From Pseudomonas sp. SLFW (GTDB lineage Bacteria; Pseudomonadota; Gammaproteobacteria; Pseudomonadales; Pseudomonadaceae), in NCBI RefSeq assembly GCF_009905615.1, contig NZ_JAAAKW010000001.1, positions 558,001 to 622,000 of the forward strand: DNA of 64,000 nt. Reading direction: 5' to 3'. The notes beneath the pieces were generated by a model. The model worked only from the letters and a program-made list of their open reading frames with translations, made no database searches and was not told the origin of the DNA. The position numbers and the translations under genes were made by a program. Below, piece by piece: positions 25,090 to 40,066 of the stretch (positions are counted from its first letter, which is position 1; each line of letters starts with the position of its first letter).

Positions 25090-25401
25090 TTAAAAACTCT
25101 CAAGCTTCCACACGTCATAGGCCGGGGTTTCGTAGGGGTGGCTGCTTTTGAGGGCAGCCACGGCCTGCTGAATCAACTCATCAGCGACGACAAGCTCGAC
25201 CTTCCACTCTTCCACCCGCTCGATCTCGCCGGTTTGCCCAATGAACGGCTGACTGCCGTGCAGCGGGCGAAACTGGCCAAGGCCGAGCACCTGCCATGAG
25301 CAGCTGTCATACGCGCCGATCCGTCCCGCACCGGCGGCGAACAATGCACTCTTGACCGCTTCCACATGGCTCGGCGGTACGAAGAAGGCGAGCTTGTACA
25401 T
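25090..25401 (-). CDS. NIF3/YqfO-like small protein
   Basis: This 103-residue protein matches the domain inserted in YqfO/NIF3 proteins and found alone in pseudomonads. It begins MYKLAFFVPPSHVEAVKSALF and contains GAGRIGAYDSCSW and SSHPYETPAYDVW. The domain is related to the PII-like/CutA fold. The function of the stand-alone form is unknown. It lies 6 bp downstream of the purL stop on the same strand and is probably co-transcribed. Confidence 0.88.
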   Translation of the reverse strand: MYKLAFFVPPSHVEAVKSALFAAGAGRIGAYDSCSWQVLGLGQFRPLHGSQPFIGQTGEIERVEEWKVELVVADELIQQAVAALKSSHPYETPAYDVWKLESF

Positions 25402-25407
25402 CCCTTA

Positions 25408-29307
<3,900 letters not shown>

Positions 29308-29358
29308 CGTCGGGACAGCCTCGGGGAAGGGGGTGTGCTTTGAGGCCGTGCATTCTAG

Positions 29359-30981
<1,623 letters not shown>

Positions 30982-31036
30982 GTCCTCACGCCCAAGGGAT
31001 TTGAGCCGTTCTTGAACGTCAACACGCCGCCGATAC

Positions 31037-31147
31037 CTGTGGGAGACGCCGGAGGTTACAACGGCAGCGATAGCGGTTTATCAGACAGTTCATTTGCAGC
31101 TGAGAGGCCGCTTTCGCGGCCGTCGTAACCTCCGGCTGCTCCCACAG
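31037..31147. repeat. Inverted REP-like pair (GCCGGAGGTTAC type)
   Basis: CTGTGGGAG with GCCGGAGGTTACAACG at the left is mirrored by CGTAACCTCCGGC and CTCCCACAG at the right, about 110 bp overall, with an inner GGCCGC/GCGGCC hairpin. This is a third REP variant in the window, and it fills the gap between the convergent mltF and tadA genes. Confidence 0.82.
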
Positions 31148-31192
31148 AAATTGCGGCGTATTGAAAATTGCCGCTCTGTCTTGAGCCCCGCC

Positions 31193-31675
31193 CTACCCCT
31201 TCGCCCTTCTCATCCTGAAAAACTCACTCAGCATCGTCCCGCACTCCTCCGCCAGCACGCCGCCCTCAAACAACACCCGATGGTTGAGAAACGGCTGGGT
31301 GAAAAACTGCCCCTGACTCTGCACCACTCCCGCTTTCGGCTCGGTCGCGCCATAGACCACGCGGGTGATGCGCGAGTGCACGATCAAACCCGCACACATG
31401 CTGCACGGCTCCAGGGTGACGTACAGCGTGCTGCCGGGCAGGCGGTAGTTGCTTTGCGCCTGGGCGGCTGCGCGAATGGCGACCATTTCGGCATGGGCAC
31501 TGGGGTCGCTGCCGCTGATCGGGCAGTTGAAGCCTCGGCCAATGATGACGCCATCGTGAACCACCACCGCGCCCACCGGCACCTCGCCCAGCATCGCCCC
31601 TTCGGCGGCCAGCGCCAGTGCTTCGCGCATGAAATGCTGATCGCGGCTGCGATCAATGATTTGCGGCTGCCGCAT
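31193..31675 (-). CDS. tadA: tRNA-specific adenosine-34 deaminase
   Basis: TadA converts A34 to inosine in the wobble position of tRNA-Arg(ACG). The 160-residue protein has the zinc motif HAEMVAIRAAA and PCSMCAGLIVHSRI, with the HAE glutamate as proton shuttle. The ATG (31673-31675) overlaps the TAA of the multicopper oxidase gene by one base (TAATG), so the two genes are transcribed together. Longer in-frame starts would lie inside the oxidase gene. Confidence 0.96.
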   Translation of the reverse strand: MRQPQIIDRSRDQHFMREALALAAEGAMLGEVPVGAVVVHDGVIIGRGFNCPISGSDPSAHAEMVAIRAAAQAQSNYRLPGSTLYVTLEPCSMCAGLIVHSRITRVVYGATEPKAGVVQSQGQFFTQPFLNHRVLFEGGVLAEECGTMLSEFFRMRRAKG

Positions 31676-33048
31676 TACGAAACCTCGATAGCTGCCATAA
31701 GACCGGTTTCCATGTGATCGATCACATGGCAGTGGAACATCCACACGCCGGGATTATCCGCTACCAGCGCGACCCGTGCGCGCTCGTTTCGCCCTAACAG
31801 ATAGGTGTCGGTGAAATACGGGATCACCTCCTTGCGATTGGAGGCGATGACCTTGAAGCTCATGCCATGCAAATGAATGGGGTGCTGATACTGGGTCATG
31901 TTCTTCAACTCGAAGATGTAGCTCTTGCCCTTTTCCAACTTGGCGATGGGCCGATCGGCGCAGGTCTTGTCGGTAATGTCCCAAGCCTGGCCGTTGATCT
32001 GCCACAAGCTCGGCGGCTTACCGTTCTCGACGTTGACCGACACCGCGCCCGCCCATTCGAAGTTGAAGTTGAGCTTCTCCGCGTTGTCCAGGTCCGGTTC
32101 CGCCACCGGGTTGGCAGGCAGCTCGGGCGGCCAGTCGCTCGGCGCCTCGTGATTTGCCACAGAACGGAACGTTCCCAGGCGAACCGGCCCGTTGCGCAAC
32201 GACAGTTCCTTACCAGCGGCAGGCGCCTTGATCCCCAGACAAATCCGCATGCCCGGCCCCAGCCAGTAATCCTTGCCCAGCGGGCGCGGTTTGACAGGGT
32301 TGCCGTCCAGCGCGTAGATCATCGCGTCGGCGTCCGGCAGGTTCAGGCGGTAGGTCACGGTGTTGTCGAGATTAAGAATGCGCACGCGGGTGATCTGCCC
32401 GGCAGGCAGTTCGATCACACCCTGAGGCACCCCGTTGATCGTCGACAGCCGCCCGGCCGTACCTTCCCGCGCGGCTTCGCGGGTCACGCTGAATTCCGTG
32501 AAAGCCCCCTGCTCGTCCACGTGCCAGCTTTTCAGACTGACCGTGCGCTCATGCAGAAAACCGGTCGGCTCACGCTCCTCGACGATCAGCGGTCCCACCA
32601 GACCGCGCCCCAGCTCTTCGCTGCTGCTGACGTGGGGGTGATACCAATAGCTGCCCGCATCCGGGACACGGAATTTGTAATCGAAGTATTCCCCCGGCTT
32701 GACTGGGAGTTGCGAGACGTACGGCACGCCGTCCATTTCCAGCGGCAGACGAATCCCGTGCCAATGAATGGTCGTCTCGACCGGCAACTGGTTGATGAAG
32801 CGCACCCGCAGCCACTCGCCCTGACGAACCCGCAGTTCGGTGCCCGGGGCCGAGCCGCCGAAAGCCCATGCTGGAGTCTGATGCCCGGCTACCAGCTCCA
32901 CATCCAGCGGTGCCGCGATCAGCTCGAAGTCGTGACCTTCTCCCGGCCCAAGTTTACCGAGCCAGTACCGCGAAGCCCCACCCGCGCCCAGCCCCACCAC
33001 GGCCAGACCTGCGAGACCTCCGAGAATTTGTCGACGGGTGAAGGACAT
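31675..33048 (-). CDS. Multicopper oxidase with Tat-like signal
   Basis: This 457-residue laccase-like enzyme starts MSFTRRQILGGLAGLAVVGLG, a twin-arginine-type export signal. All copper motifs are present: HWHG (about 95), WYHPH (about 136), HPIHLHG (about 392) and HCHVIDHMETGLM (about 439-451), so types 1, 2 and 3 copper sites can form, with methionine as the likely axial type 1 ligand. It should act in the periplasm on metal ions or phenols. The gene overlaps tadA. No copper-resistance partner genes are seen nearby. Confidence 0.92.
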   Translation of the reverse strand: MSFTRRQILGGLAGLAVVGLGAGGASRYWLGKLGPGEGHDFELIAAPLDVELVAGHQTPAWAFGGSAPGTELRVRQGEWLRVRFINQLPVETTIHWHGIRLPLEMDGVPYVSQLPVKPGEYFDYKFRVPDAGSYWYHPHVSSSEELGRGLVGPLIVEEREPTGFLHERTVSLKSWHVDEQGAFTEFSVTREAAREGTAGRLSTINGVPQGVIELPAGQITRVRILNLDNTVTYRLNLPDADAMIYALDGNPVKPRPLGKDYWLGPGMRICLGIKAPAAGKELSLRNGPVRLGTFRSVANHEAPSDWPPELPANPVAEPDLDNAEKLNFNFEWAGAVSVNVENGKPPSLWQINGQAWDITDKTCADRPIAKLEKGKSYIFELKNMTQYQHPIHLHGMSFKVIASNRKEVIPYFTDTYLLGRNERARVALVADNPGVWMFHCHVIDHMETGLMAAIEVS

Positions 33049-33161
33049 CAGCGCAAAACCTCAAAAAAACAAAAATCAGAACGCCGCCGCTAACGCGGGC
33101 ATATGCGAGGGGCGAACACGATACACATGCATTTACACGAAGATAAGCGAACAGTGACTGC

Positions 33162-33178
33162 GGTACATATTTAGTACC
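33162..33178. promoter_or_regulatory. Dyad in the conserved upstream region of toxin gene 1
   Basis: GGTAC and GTACC flank ATATTTA. The block continues to the ATG with a sequence nearly identical to that before the second toxin gene (36241-36316), including GGAAGCT, CTCATTCATCA and GGACGACGATC just before the start. The shared block probably holds promoter and ribosome site. Confidence 0.5.
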
Positions 33179-33232
33179 AATTGAGCGAGGCGAATCGGGA
33201 AGCTCTAGGCTCATTCATCAAGGACGACGATC

Positions 33233-36163
33233 ATGCCTCCTGTTACCCGCGCCTCCACTGCCGTCAATGCAGAGAGACAAGCGCTCCATACCATCGGCCA
33301 AAACGTGGTCGAAGGCTGTCCAGACATGCGCCAGATGGCCCGTGAGGCCGCCGCAAATATCCTGCGCAAACGCGGCCTTGGCAATCTGGAGCCGGACACC
33401 GTCTATTGGCACCGTTTCAGCCGCACCGCGAGCAGCCCGCTCACGTTCAACGGCTGGGAACACCTCGACACACCCGTGGAATCCTTGACGCTGCCGCAAC
33501 TGGTCATGCGCCGGTTCAACGCCAACGATCAGGACGCCGCCGACGACCTGCAAGCCATGAGCGGTTTCTACTCCGGCGGGCCGGAGGCTCAGGCGTACGA
33601 CGAACACAATGAAATACGCCTGCTGCCCCAAGACGTCATGGAGGCGTTCTGGACGCTGGACTTCAAGACGCGTTTCAACACTCAACTGACCGCGTTCTGG
33701 CAAAACAGCGCTGAAGACTTCAGAACATTGGCCAAGGCCAACTTCATCGCCAAGGCCATCGAAGACCACCGCAGTGCGCACCTGACCAGTGAGCAGTTCA
33801 GCTCGCTGATGGCCGCCGTGGGCATCAACCTGATAAAACCCATCACCCTTTCAACCCTTCGAGCAGAGGGCCGACTGGGCGAAGGGGTCCGTGTCGCCAA
33901 GCTGGACATTGCCGGGTACGACGCCTCCGATATCCTGCGATTTGTGGAACCGGATGGCCGTCAATTTCTGTACGTACCGGGGGAGGTCGATGCCTTTCAG
34001 GTCTTCGATACGGCCGATGATCTGCAATGGTGGCTGATGACCCACACCAACGAGGCCAGCAATCGCGCCCGATTCATGTCGCATTTTCCACTCGCCATGC
34101 ACGCCGAGAGCGATCACACCACCGGCCTCAACCACGCGCTGGACATGATGTTCAGCAATTGGGGGCCGCATACGCTCAAGGTGATCAACCTCAATGACCA
34201 GACCGTGGCAGGCGATCCGTTCACGCACCTGCGCGATTGCACGCGAGGCCGCATGCAAGCGGACGCCGACTACGCACTTCATTCGAACGGCGAACTCCGT
34301 AAGCAGATGTGGATGGGGTATCTCAAAGCCTTCGGTCAGACGTTTGGTGCCTTGGCCGCACTGGACTGGCCCATCGCGCTGGCCGCCGTCGGCGCAGGGT
34401 TGGCTGACGTCGGGCTGAACATCGATCAGGCCATTCATGGCCACACCACCGCGGAGCGTAGAAGCGGCGTGATGGGCGCGATCTTCGCCAGTGTTGACGT
34501 GTTGTTTAACAGCGTCTTTCTGCTGCAAGCCGTGGCGCCCGAAGTGAGTGAAATTGCGTCGCAGCGTTCCGTCAGTCCCCCGCTCGAAGAGGTGCCAGAG
34601 CCGTCGCCACCTCCCGCGCTCGATGCAGCCGCCCCGGTGTCATCCAGCGTTATGCCGTCAGTCGAAACCGACACGGGGTTACGCGCATTCAGAAGCAACA
34701 AGCTGCTCGACACCCTGACGCCCCCGCCCGCCGAGGGTCGGATGCAAGGCGTCTACTTGGAGGGCACTGACAAGACCTACATCGCTATCGCCGACGAGGT
34801 GTATCGCGTGCGCTTCGTCAACGAACTGAACACGTGGGTGGTCATTGATCCTGACAATCCGTTCTCCTTCCACGGCAACATCCCGGTGCGACTCGGCGCC
34901 GACGGCAAATGGCAGCCCATCGTCGGGCGTGGCTTGCGGGGCGGCGGCAAGGCGTTCAGCACGCTGTCGGGTCGCGCAACGATTGCGCCATCCGCTGCGG
35001 CGTCGCCGACCCCCTACGACATGCCGGAAGACCTGCGGCCGGCCATACGCGGTTTTGTCGAAAGCCCCAGCAACAAGCCGTTCGAAGGGTACTACGCCTC
35101 GCTGACCGACAACGGCCCCCTCGATCGATTCTTTGAAATCCGGGAACGCCTGACAGCCGACGCCAATGCGTTCTATAGCCACCTGCAATTCCCTGAGCGC
35201 GCTCCCGTTCCCGACATTCCCCGCGATGCCGTGCCCAAGGCAGCCATCAAGCAACTCTACGAACACCATCAAGGTCTGGTGATCGGCGAAAGCCACAGCA
35301 GCGTCGCCAGCAAGCAATTCCTGATGGACAACATGGCGCAGCTCGCCAAACAGAAAGTGCGAACCCTTTACCTTGAGCATGTGCTGACCGACCTGCATCA
35401 GGTGGATCTGGACACGTTTGCCCGCACCGGCCGCATGCCAAAAGCCTTGCAGTCGTACCTGGAAGACCTGGATTGGGGGCATTTCACCGACTCGACTGGC
35501 ACTTACACCTTTCAGAATCTCGTGCGAACGGCCAACAAATGCGGCGTGCGCATCCGGGCCATCGACTGCATGACGAGCTACCGCGTCGCTGGCATATCCG
35601 ACCCCGAACGCAACGTGCGACTGAAGCTCATGAATTATTTCGCACACACCGTTATCGCCGCCGACGAATCCGCACGGGCAGGCGGCAAATGGATTGCGCT
35701 GGTCGGAAACGCTCACGCCAATGCCTTCAAAGGTGTTCCAGGTATGGCGGAAATCGAAGGCGCGATTGGCCTGCGTGTCCGCGACGTGCCAACGGGCGGC
35801 GTGATCGGCTTCGAGCCAGACCCCGGCGAGGACGTACTGACTGCGATGGGTCAGCCGGCAGGCCGGGTCAGAAGCGACCTGCGACTCCAAATGGTCACCA
35901 CCGGTATCAGAACGCACTTCCTGCGCACGCCGACCTCGTTGGGGTATCGCCTGCGACGCCCCGGCAACTTCGCGATTCAGCGTTCTGGGGAGTCGCCACA
36001 GCTGATTTATAAGAACCAGGAAGGCGAAGTGACCTACGTGCCGATATCCGTCAGCGGAGAGCACTTGTCCATCCAAAGCCCCGACTGGCCGCTGATCAGC
36101 GGGCGGCGCTATGGCAGCTTTGACGAATTGGCCTTCGCGCTGAAGATGTCAGGGATGACGTAA
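33233..36163 (+). CDS. Large toxin/effector-like protein, copy 1 (dermonecrotic-toxin-like N-terminus, Tiki/ChaN-like C-terminus)
   Basis: This 976-residue protein lacks an obvious signal peptide. Residues 1-430 resemble the dermonecrotic-toxin (DUF6543-type) region of Pseudomonas toxins (FNGWEHLDTPVESLTLPQL, RRFNANDQD) and end in a hydrophobic helical stretch (about 367-430). A proline-rich linker (about 440-475) follows. The last part has a Tiki/ChaN-like domain with LVIGESHSS (about 680), LYLEHV (about 710) and ALVGNAHAN (about 822), the GExH/E/GxxH pattern of that superfamily. The layout recalls membrane-targeted effector toxins such as PMT without its deamidase. Activity is unproven. A close paralog follows. 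Confidence 0.8.
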   Translation: MPPVTRASTAVNAERQALHTIGQNVVEGCPDMRQMAREAAANILRKRGLGNLEPDTVYWHRFSRTASSPLTFNGWEHLDTPVESLTLPQLVMRRFNANDQDAADDLQAMSGFYSGGPEAQAYDEHNEIRLLPQDVMEAFWTLDFKTRFNTQLTAFWQNSAEDFRTLAKANFIAKAIEDHRSAHLTSEQFSSLMAAVGINLIKPITLSTLRAEGRLGEGVRVAKLDIAGYDASDILRFVEPDGRQFLYVPGEVDAFQVFDTADDLQWWLMTHTNEASNRARFMSHFPLAMHAESDHTTGLNHALDMMFSNWGPHTLKVINLNDQTVAGDPFTHLRDCTRGRMQADADYALHSNGELRKQMWMGYLKAFGQTFGALAALDWPIALAAVGAGLADVGLNIDQAIHGHTTAERRSGVMGAIFASVDVLFNSVFLLQAVAPEVSEIASQRSVSPPLEEVPEPSPPPALDAAAPVSSSVMPSVETDTGLRAFRSNKLLDTLTPPPAEGRMQGVYLEGTDKTYIAIADEVYRVRFVNELNTWVVIDPDNPFSFHGNIPVRLGADGKWQPIVGRGLRGGGKAFSTLSGRATIAPSAAASPTPYDMPEDLRPAIRGFVESPSNKPFEGYYASLTDNGPLDRFFEIRERLTADANAFYSHLQFPERAPVPDIPRDAVPKAAIKQLYEHHQGLVIGESHSSVASKQFLMDNMAQLAKQKVRTLYLEHVLTDLHQVDLDTFARTGRMPKALQSYLEDLDWGHFTDSTGTYTFQNLVRTANKCGVRIRAIDCMTSYRVAGISDPERNVRLKLMNYFAHTVIAADESARAGGKWIALVGNAHANAFKGVPGMAEIEGAIGLRVRDVPTGGVIGFEPDPGEDVLTAMGQPAGRVRSDLRLQMVTTGIRTHFLRTPTSLGYRLRRPGNFAIQRSGESPQLIYKNQEGEVTYVPISVSGEHLSIQSPDWPLISGRRYGSFDELAFALKMSGMT

Positions 36164-36174
36164 AGGAAAAGGAG

Positions 36175-36196
36175 GCCGGATGTGCCTGCATCCGGC
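36175..36196 (+). terminator. Hairpin after toxin gene 1
   Basis: GCCGGATG and CATCCGGC pair perfectly around a 6-nt loop, 11 bp after the stop codon. There is no T run. A hairpin of nearly identical stem follows the second copy (39251-39284), so the unit of duplication included the 3' end. Confidence 0.5.
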
Positions 36197-36240
36197 GTCC
36201 GGCTTCAGAAGACCCCGTCGCGAACGGCAAGTGACGGAAC

Positions 36241-36316
36241 GGTGCGATACATATTTAACACCCTCTGAGTGGCGTGAATCAGGAAGCTGAAGACTCATTC
36301 ATCACGGACGACGATC
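36241..36316 (+). promoter_or_regulatory. Conserved upstream block of toxin gene 2
   Basis: GATACATATTTAACACC and the following bases through GGACGACGATC match the block upstream of toxin gene 1 with few changes. It is probably a duplicated promoter and ribosome site, so each copy can be expressed alone. Confidence 0.5.
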
Positions 36317-39244
36317 ATGCCTTCCATTACCCGCGACACCCCCGCCATCAGCGCAGACCAACAAGCCCTCAACAACATCAGTCGCCACGTGGTCGAGGGC
36401 TGCCCGGACATGCGTGAGATGGCGCGCGAAGCCGCAAACGGCATTCTGCGCAAACATGGCCTCGACTCGCTGGAGCCGGACGCCGTTTACTGGCACCGCT
36501 TCGACCGCACCGGAACCAGCCCGCGCACCTTCAATGGCTGGGAACATCTGGACCCGCCGGTCGAATCCCTGACCTTGCCGCAGCTGGTCATGCGCCGTTT
36601 CAACGCCAACGACCAGGACAATGCCGATGCGTTGCAGGCCATGAGCGGTTTCTACACGGCAGGCCCTGACAGCGAAGTGTTCAACGAAACCAACGAAGTG
36701 CGCTTGCTGCCGGGCGACGTCATGGGCGAGTTCTGGGCGTTGGATTTCAAGACCCGTTTCGACGAAAAAATGACCGCGTTCTGGCACGACTGCGCAGATG
36801 ATTTCAAAACACTGGCCAAGGCCAACTTCATCGCCAAAGCCGTCGAGGATCGGCACAGCAATGCCCTGACGTCTGAGCAGTTCAACACCCTCATGCACGC
36901 CATCGGCCTGGACCCAAGCCAACCGATCACCTTGGCCATGCTGCAGGCGCCAACCGCGCCGCCGGAGGGCGTGCGATTCGCGAAACTGGACATTGCAGGC
37001 TACGCCGCCAGCGATATCCTGCGCATCGTCGAGGACAGCGGGCGGCAGTTTCTCTACCTGCCGGGCGAGGTCGATGCTTTCCATGTCTTCGACACGCCAG
37101 ATGACCTGCAATGGTGGCTCATGACGCACACCAACGAAGTCGAAAACCGCGCACGTTTCATGTCGCATTTCACACTGTCCACCCACGCCGAGACCGATCA
37201 CCAGACAGGGCTACACCACGCGATCGATCTAATGTTCAGCCACTGGGGCGCGGGCACGGAGCGGATCGTCAATCGCGATAACCAATCGATCACAGGAGAC
37301 CCCTTCGCTCACCTCCGGAATGCCACGCAAACCCGCATGGCGGACGATGCCGCGTTTGCGTTGCATTCCAACGGCGAACTGCGTGAGCTGATGTGGATGG
37401 GCTACCTCAAGGCGTTTGCCAAGACCTTCGGTTCACTGGCAGCGCTGGACTGGCCGATTGCACTGGCCGCCGTGGGCGCGGGGCTGGCGGATGTGGGCCT
37501 GAACATCGATCAAGCGATACATGGGCACACCACCGCCGAACGTAAAAATGGCGTGCTGGGGGCGATCTTTGGCAGCATCGACGTGTTGTTCAATGGGCTG
37601 TTTGTGGTGCAAGGCGCCGCAGGGGAGCTTCCCGAGATCCCCGTGGCAGAGGAACCAGCCGTGCTTCCGGAGACCGCAGGTCTGCCCGCTGCTGAGGAAG
37701 AAATCGTGAGCGCCGCCCCCGCAGAACCGACCGTAACTTCTCACCCGCTCGCGCCATTCGAAACCAACGAGCTGCTCGACAGCTACGCCCTGCCTGCTCA
37801 AGCCGGTCGAATGCGTGGCATTTACGCGTCGGAGACCGGCCAGACTTTCATATCGATTGAGGACATTGCCTACCGTGTGCGTTACGTCGCGGAGCTGAAG
37901 CATTGGGTCATCGTCGATCCCGAATACCCTTTTTCCTTCGCCCGCAATCTGCCGGTGCGCCTGAACGAAGCAGGTCAATGGGAGGCGATGACCCGCCAAG
38001 GCCTGCGCGGCGGGGGCGGTGCGATGGGCAAACTGCCGACCTCTGGGGCGTCGGTCGCGCCCTCGACAGCGGCCCTGCCGACGCCCTACGACATGCCGGT
38101 GGAATTGAGGGAAGGCATGCGCTACCGCGTCGAAGCCCCCGACAACAAGCCCTTCACCGGGCAATATTTTTCCCTGCAAAAGAACGACCCTATTGACCGT
38201 TTCTTTGAGATTCGCCAACGCCTGGTGAGCGACGTCAACGCGTTTTACGCCGACCTGCACCTGCCCCAACGCCCGGCGATACCGGACATTGCCGCCGAAG
38301 CCTCGCCCAAGGTCGCGCTCAAACAGCTTTACAAAGACGCTCAGGGGCTGGTGATCGGTGAGAGCCACAGCAGTGTCGGCAGCAAACAGTTTCTTATCGA
38401 TAACATGGGGCAATTCGCCAAGCAGAACGTCAGGACGCTGTATCTGGAACACGTGATGACCGATCTGCATCAGGCCGATCTCGACCTCTTCGCCCAGACC
38501 GGAAAAATGCCGGAAAACCTGGAGTCGTACCTGAACGAACTCGACCGGGGCCACCTCACCGACCAATCGGGGCGCTACACCTTCTTGAACCTGGTCAAAA
38601 CAGCTCAACGCCACCGCATCCGGATTCGCGCCATCGACTGCATGGCCAGCTATCGCACGGCGGGTATGCCTGACCCGGCGGACAACATGCGTCTGAAAAT
38701 GATGAATTACTTCGCTTACACCGTCATTCGCGCGGATCAGGCCGCGCTGCGCGGCGGCAAATGGATCGCGCTGGTCGGCAACGCCCATGTCAACACCATG
38801 AAAGGCGCCACAGGGCTGTCCGAACTGGAAGGCGTGATCGGATTGCGCATTGAGGACGTCAGTGTGAGCGAGACCACCGGCTATGGCATCGATCCTGGAG
38901 CCGAGGTCACGGATGTCATGGGGCAACCCGCTGGCACCGTCAAAAGCGACATCCGCCTGCGCATGGCCGTGCCCGGCCGCCGCGCCGTCTCGCTGACGCG
39001 CCCACCCTCTCTCGAATCCCGGCTGCCGAAAACCGGGAATTTCACCATCCAGCGAGACAGCCAAGTACCCGAACTCATCCACCGCAGTCGTACCGGCGCA
39101 CTGGTGTATACGCCGATCATCGTCGAGGAAACGGAGGTTTTCATCCAGCGCGCGGAATGGCCCCTGCTAAGCCAACGCCGCTTCCAAAGCTTCGATGAAT
39201 TGGCCAAGGCATTGGCGTTGATGGGGTTGAAACAGGTCGCCTGA
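36317..39244 (+). CDS. Large toxin/effector-like protein, copy 2
   Basis: This 975-residue protein is a full-length paralog of the preceding gene, similar along its whole length. It repeats FNGWEHLDPPVESLTLPQL, the hydrophobic stretch near residues 365-430, a more acidic Ala/Glu/Pro linker (about 435-475) and the Tiki/ChaN-like domain (LVIGESHSS about 675; LYLEHV; ALVGNAHVN about 818). The linker differs most and the catalytic-like motifs least. No immunity or chaperone gene is recognisable on either side. A secreted effector or toxin role is inferred from family resemblance only. Confidence 0.8.
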   Translation: MPSITRDTPAISADQQALNNISRHVVEGCPDMREMAREAANGILRKHGLDSLEPDAVYWHRFDRTGTSPRTFNGWEHLDPPVESLTLPQLVMRRFNANDQDNADALQAMSGFYTAGPDSEVFNETNEVRLLPGDVMGEFWALDFKTRFDEKMTAFWHDCADDFKTLAKANFIAKAVEDRHSNALTSEQFNTLMHAIGLDPSQPITLAMLQAPTAPPEGVRFAKLDIAGYAASDILRIVEDSGRQFLYLPGEVDAFHVFDTPDDLQWWLMTHTNEVENRARFMSHFTLSTHAETDHQTGLHHAIDLMFSHWGAGTERIVNRDNQSITGDPFAHLRNATQTRMADDAAFALHSNGELRELMWMGYLKAFAKTFGSLAALDWPIALAAVGAGLADVGLNIDQAIHGHTTAERKNGVLGAIFGSIDVLFNGLFVVQGAAGELPEIPVAEEPAVLPETAGLPAAEEEIVSAAPAEPTVTSHPLAPFETNELLDSYALPAQAGRMRGIYASETGQTFISIEDIAYRVRYVAELKHWVIVDPEYPFSFARNLPVRLNEAGQWEAMTRQGLRGGGGAMGKLPTSGASVAPSTAALPTPYDMPVELREGMRYRVEAPDNKPFTGQYFSLQKNDPIDRFFEIRQRLVSDVNAFYADLHLPQRPAIPDIAAEASPKVALKQLYKDAQGLVIGESHSSVGSKQFLIDNMGQFAKQNVRTLYLEHVMTDLHQADLDLFAQTGKMPENLESYLNELDRGHLTDQSGRYTFLNLVKTAQRHRIRIRAIDCMASYRTAGMPDPADNMRLKMMNYFAYTVIRADQAALRGGKWIALVGNAHVNTMKGATGLSELEGVIGLRIEDVSVSETTGYGIDPGAEVTDVMGQPAGTVKSDIRLRMAVPGRRAVSLTRPPSLESRLPKTGNFTIQRDSQVPELIHRSRTGALVYTPIIVEETEVFIQRAEWPLLSQRRFQSFDELAKALALMGLKQVA

Positions 39245-39250
39245 ACGACG

Positions 39251-39284
39251 AAGCCGGATGCGTCGTTGAGACGGCATCCGGCTT
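39251..39284 (+). terminator. Hairpin after toxin gene 2
   Basis: AAGCCGGATGC and GCATCCGGCTT are perfect inverted copies with a 12-nt loop, just after the stop. No T run follows. The stem is shared with the hairpin behind copy 1. Confidence 0.55.
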
Positions 39285-39308
39285 GCGAAGGTAGATGCTT
39301 AAAGCTGA

Positions 39309-39332
39309 CCAGGCTTCAAAGAAGCCTGGTTT
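39309..39332. terminator. Terminator between toxin gene 2 and the TetR gene
   Basis: CCAGGCTTC and GAAGCCTGG pair around AAA and are followed by TTTAT on the plus strand. It lies between the convergent toxin and TetR genes, directly behind the TetR stop. Confidence 0.65.
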
Positions 39333-39333
39333 A

Positions 39334-39948
39334 TCAGCGAGCGGTCGGCGCGTCCCAGACCAGCATGAGCCGATCGATGGCGCCTTCGATCACTTTCAGC
39401 GCAATGCCGTCTCGGGCCAACGTCGAGATGCCGAGCAGGAAGCTTTCGAACACGGCAGCCAATTCCATCGCATCGGTGTGCGCTGGCAACTCCCCGGCAA
39501 AAATTCCACGCTCGACGCACGCGCGCAGCCCCGCCCTGTTGCGCGCACGGGCGGTATCCAGTGGTGCTCGGACGCTGTCACTGGCCAGCGCGCAAGCGCC
39601 CATCGTTCCCAAGGCAACCATGCACCCTTTTGGATGGCCGTCGGCACATTGCATCCGCGCTGACAATTTCAACGCGCTCGCGACCGCATCTCTAGGCGCG
39701 AGATCGGGGTCGAAAACCGGGTCCATGACTCGACCGTACGTGTCCAGGTACCGGTCGACGACTTCGTTGAACAGCCCTTCCTTGGAGCCGAACGCCGCAT
39801 AAAAGCTCGGCGCCGTGATGCCACCTCCGATGCCTGCCTTCAACTGGCTGAGCGACGTGGAATCGTAACCATGCTCCCAGAACAGCAGCATGGCTTCGTC
39901 AATTGCACGGGCTCGGTCGAATGTCCGTGGACGCCCCATCTGAGCCAT
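39334..39948 (-). CDS. TetR/AcrR-family regulator
   Basis: This 204-residue repressor has an N-terminal TetR helix-turn-helix (GRPRTFDRARAIDEAMLLFW, then SLSQLKAGIGGGITAPSFYAAFGSKEGLF) and a C-terminal all-helical ligand domain. It is divergent from an MFS efflux gene 118 bp away, which is the usual layout of a local repressor and its drug-exporter target. CGATACA direct repeats lie in the gap. An internal ATG at 39939 (MGRPRTFD) is an alternative start. Confidence 0.88.
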   Translation of the reverse strand: MAQMGRPRTFDRARAIDEAMLLFWEHGYDSTSLSQLKAGIGGGITAPSFYAAFGSKEGLFNEVVDRYLDTYGRVMDPVFDPDLAPRDAVASALKLSARMQCADGHPKGCMVALGTMGACALASDSVRAPLDTARARNRAGLRACVERGIFAGELPAHTDAMELAAVFESFLLGISTLARDGIALKVIEGAIDRLMLVWDAPTAR

Positions 39949-39984
39949 CGTTGGTCTCCTTGAGTTCAGGACTTAAATACTGCT

Positions 39985-40044
39985 CGATACAGAAGTTGTT
40001 GACCCCGTTCGAGATGCCCGATTAGATTAATACCAATCGATACA
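39985..40044. promoter_or_regulatory. Repeated CGATACA motifs between TetR and MFS genes
   Basis: CGATACA occurs at 39985-39991 and again at 40038-40044 in the 118-bp divergent gap. The pair could be part of operators for the TetR-family protein, but the motif is not a clear palindrome. Confidence 0.3.
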
Positions 40045-40066
40045 TAAATCACGGGATTCTGAAACT

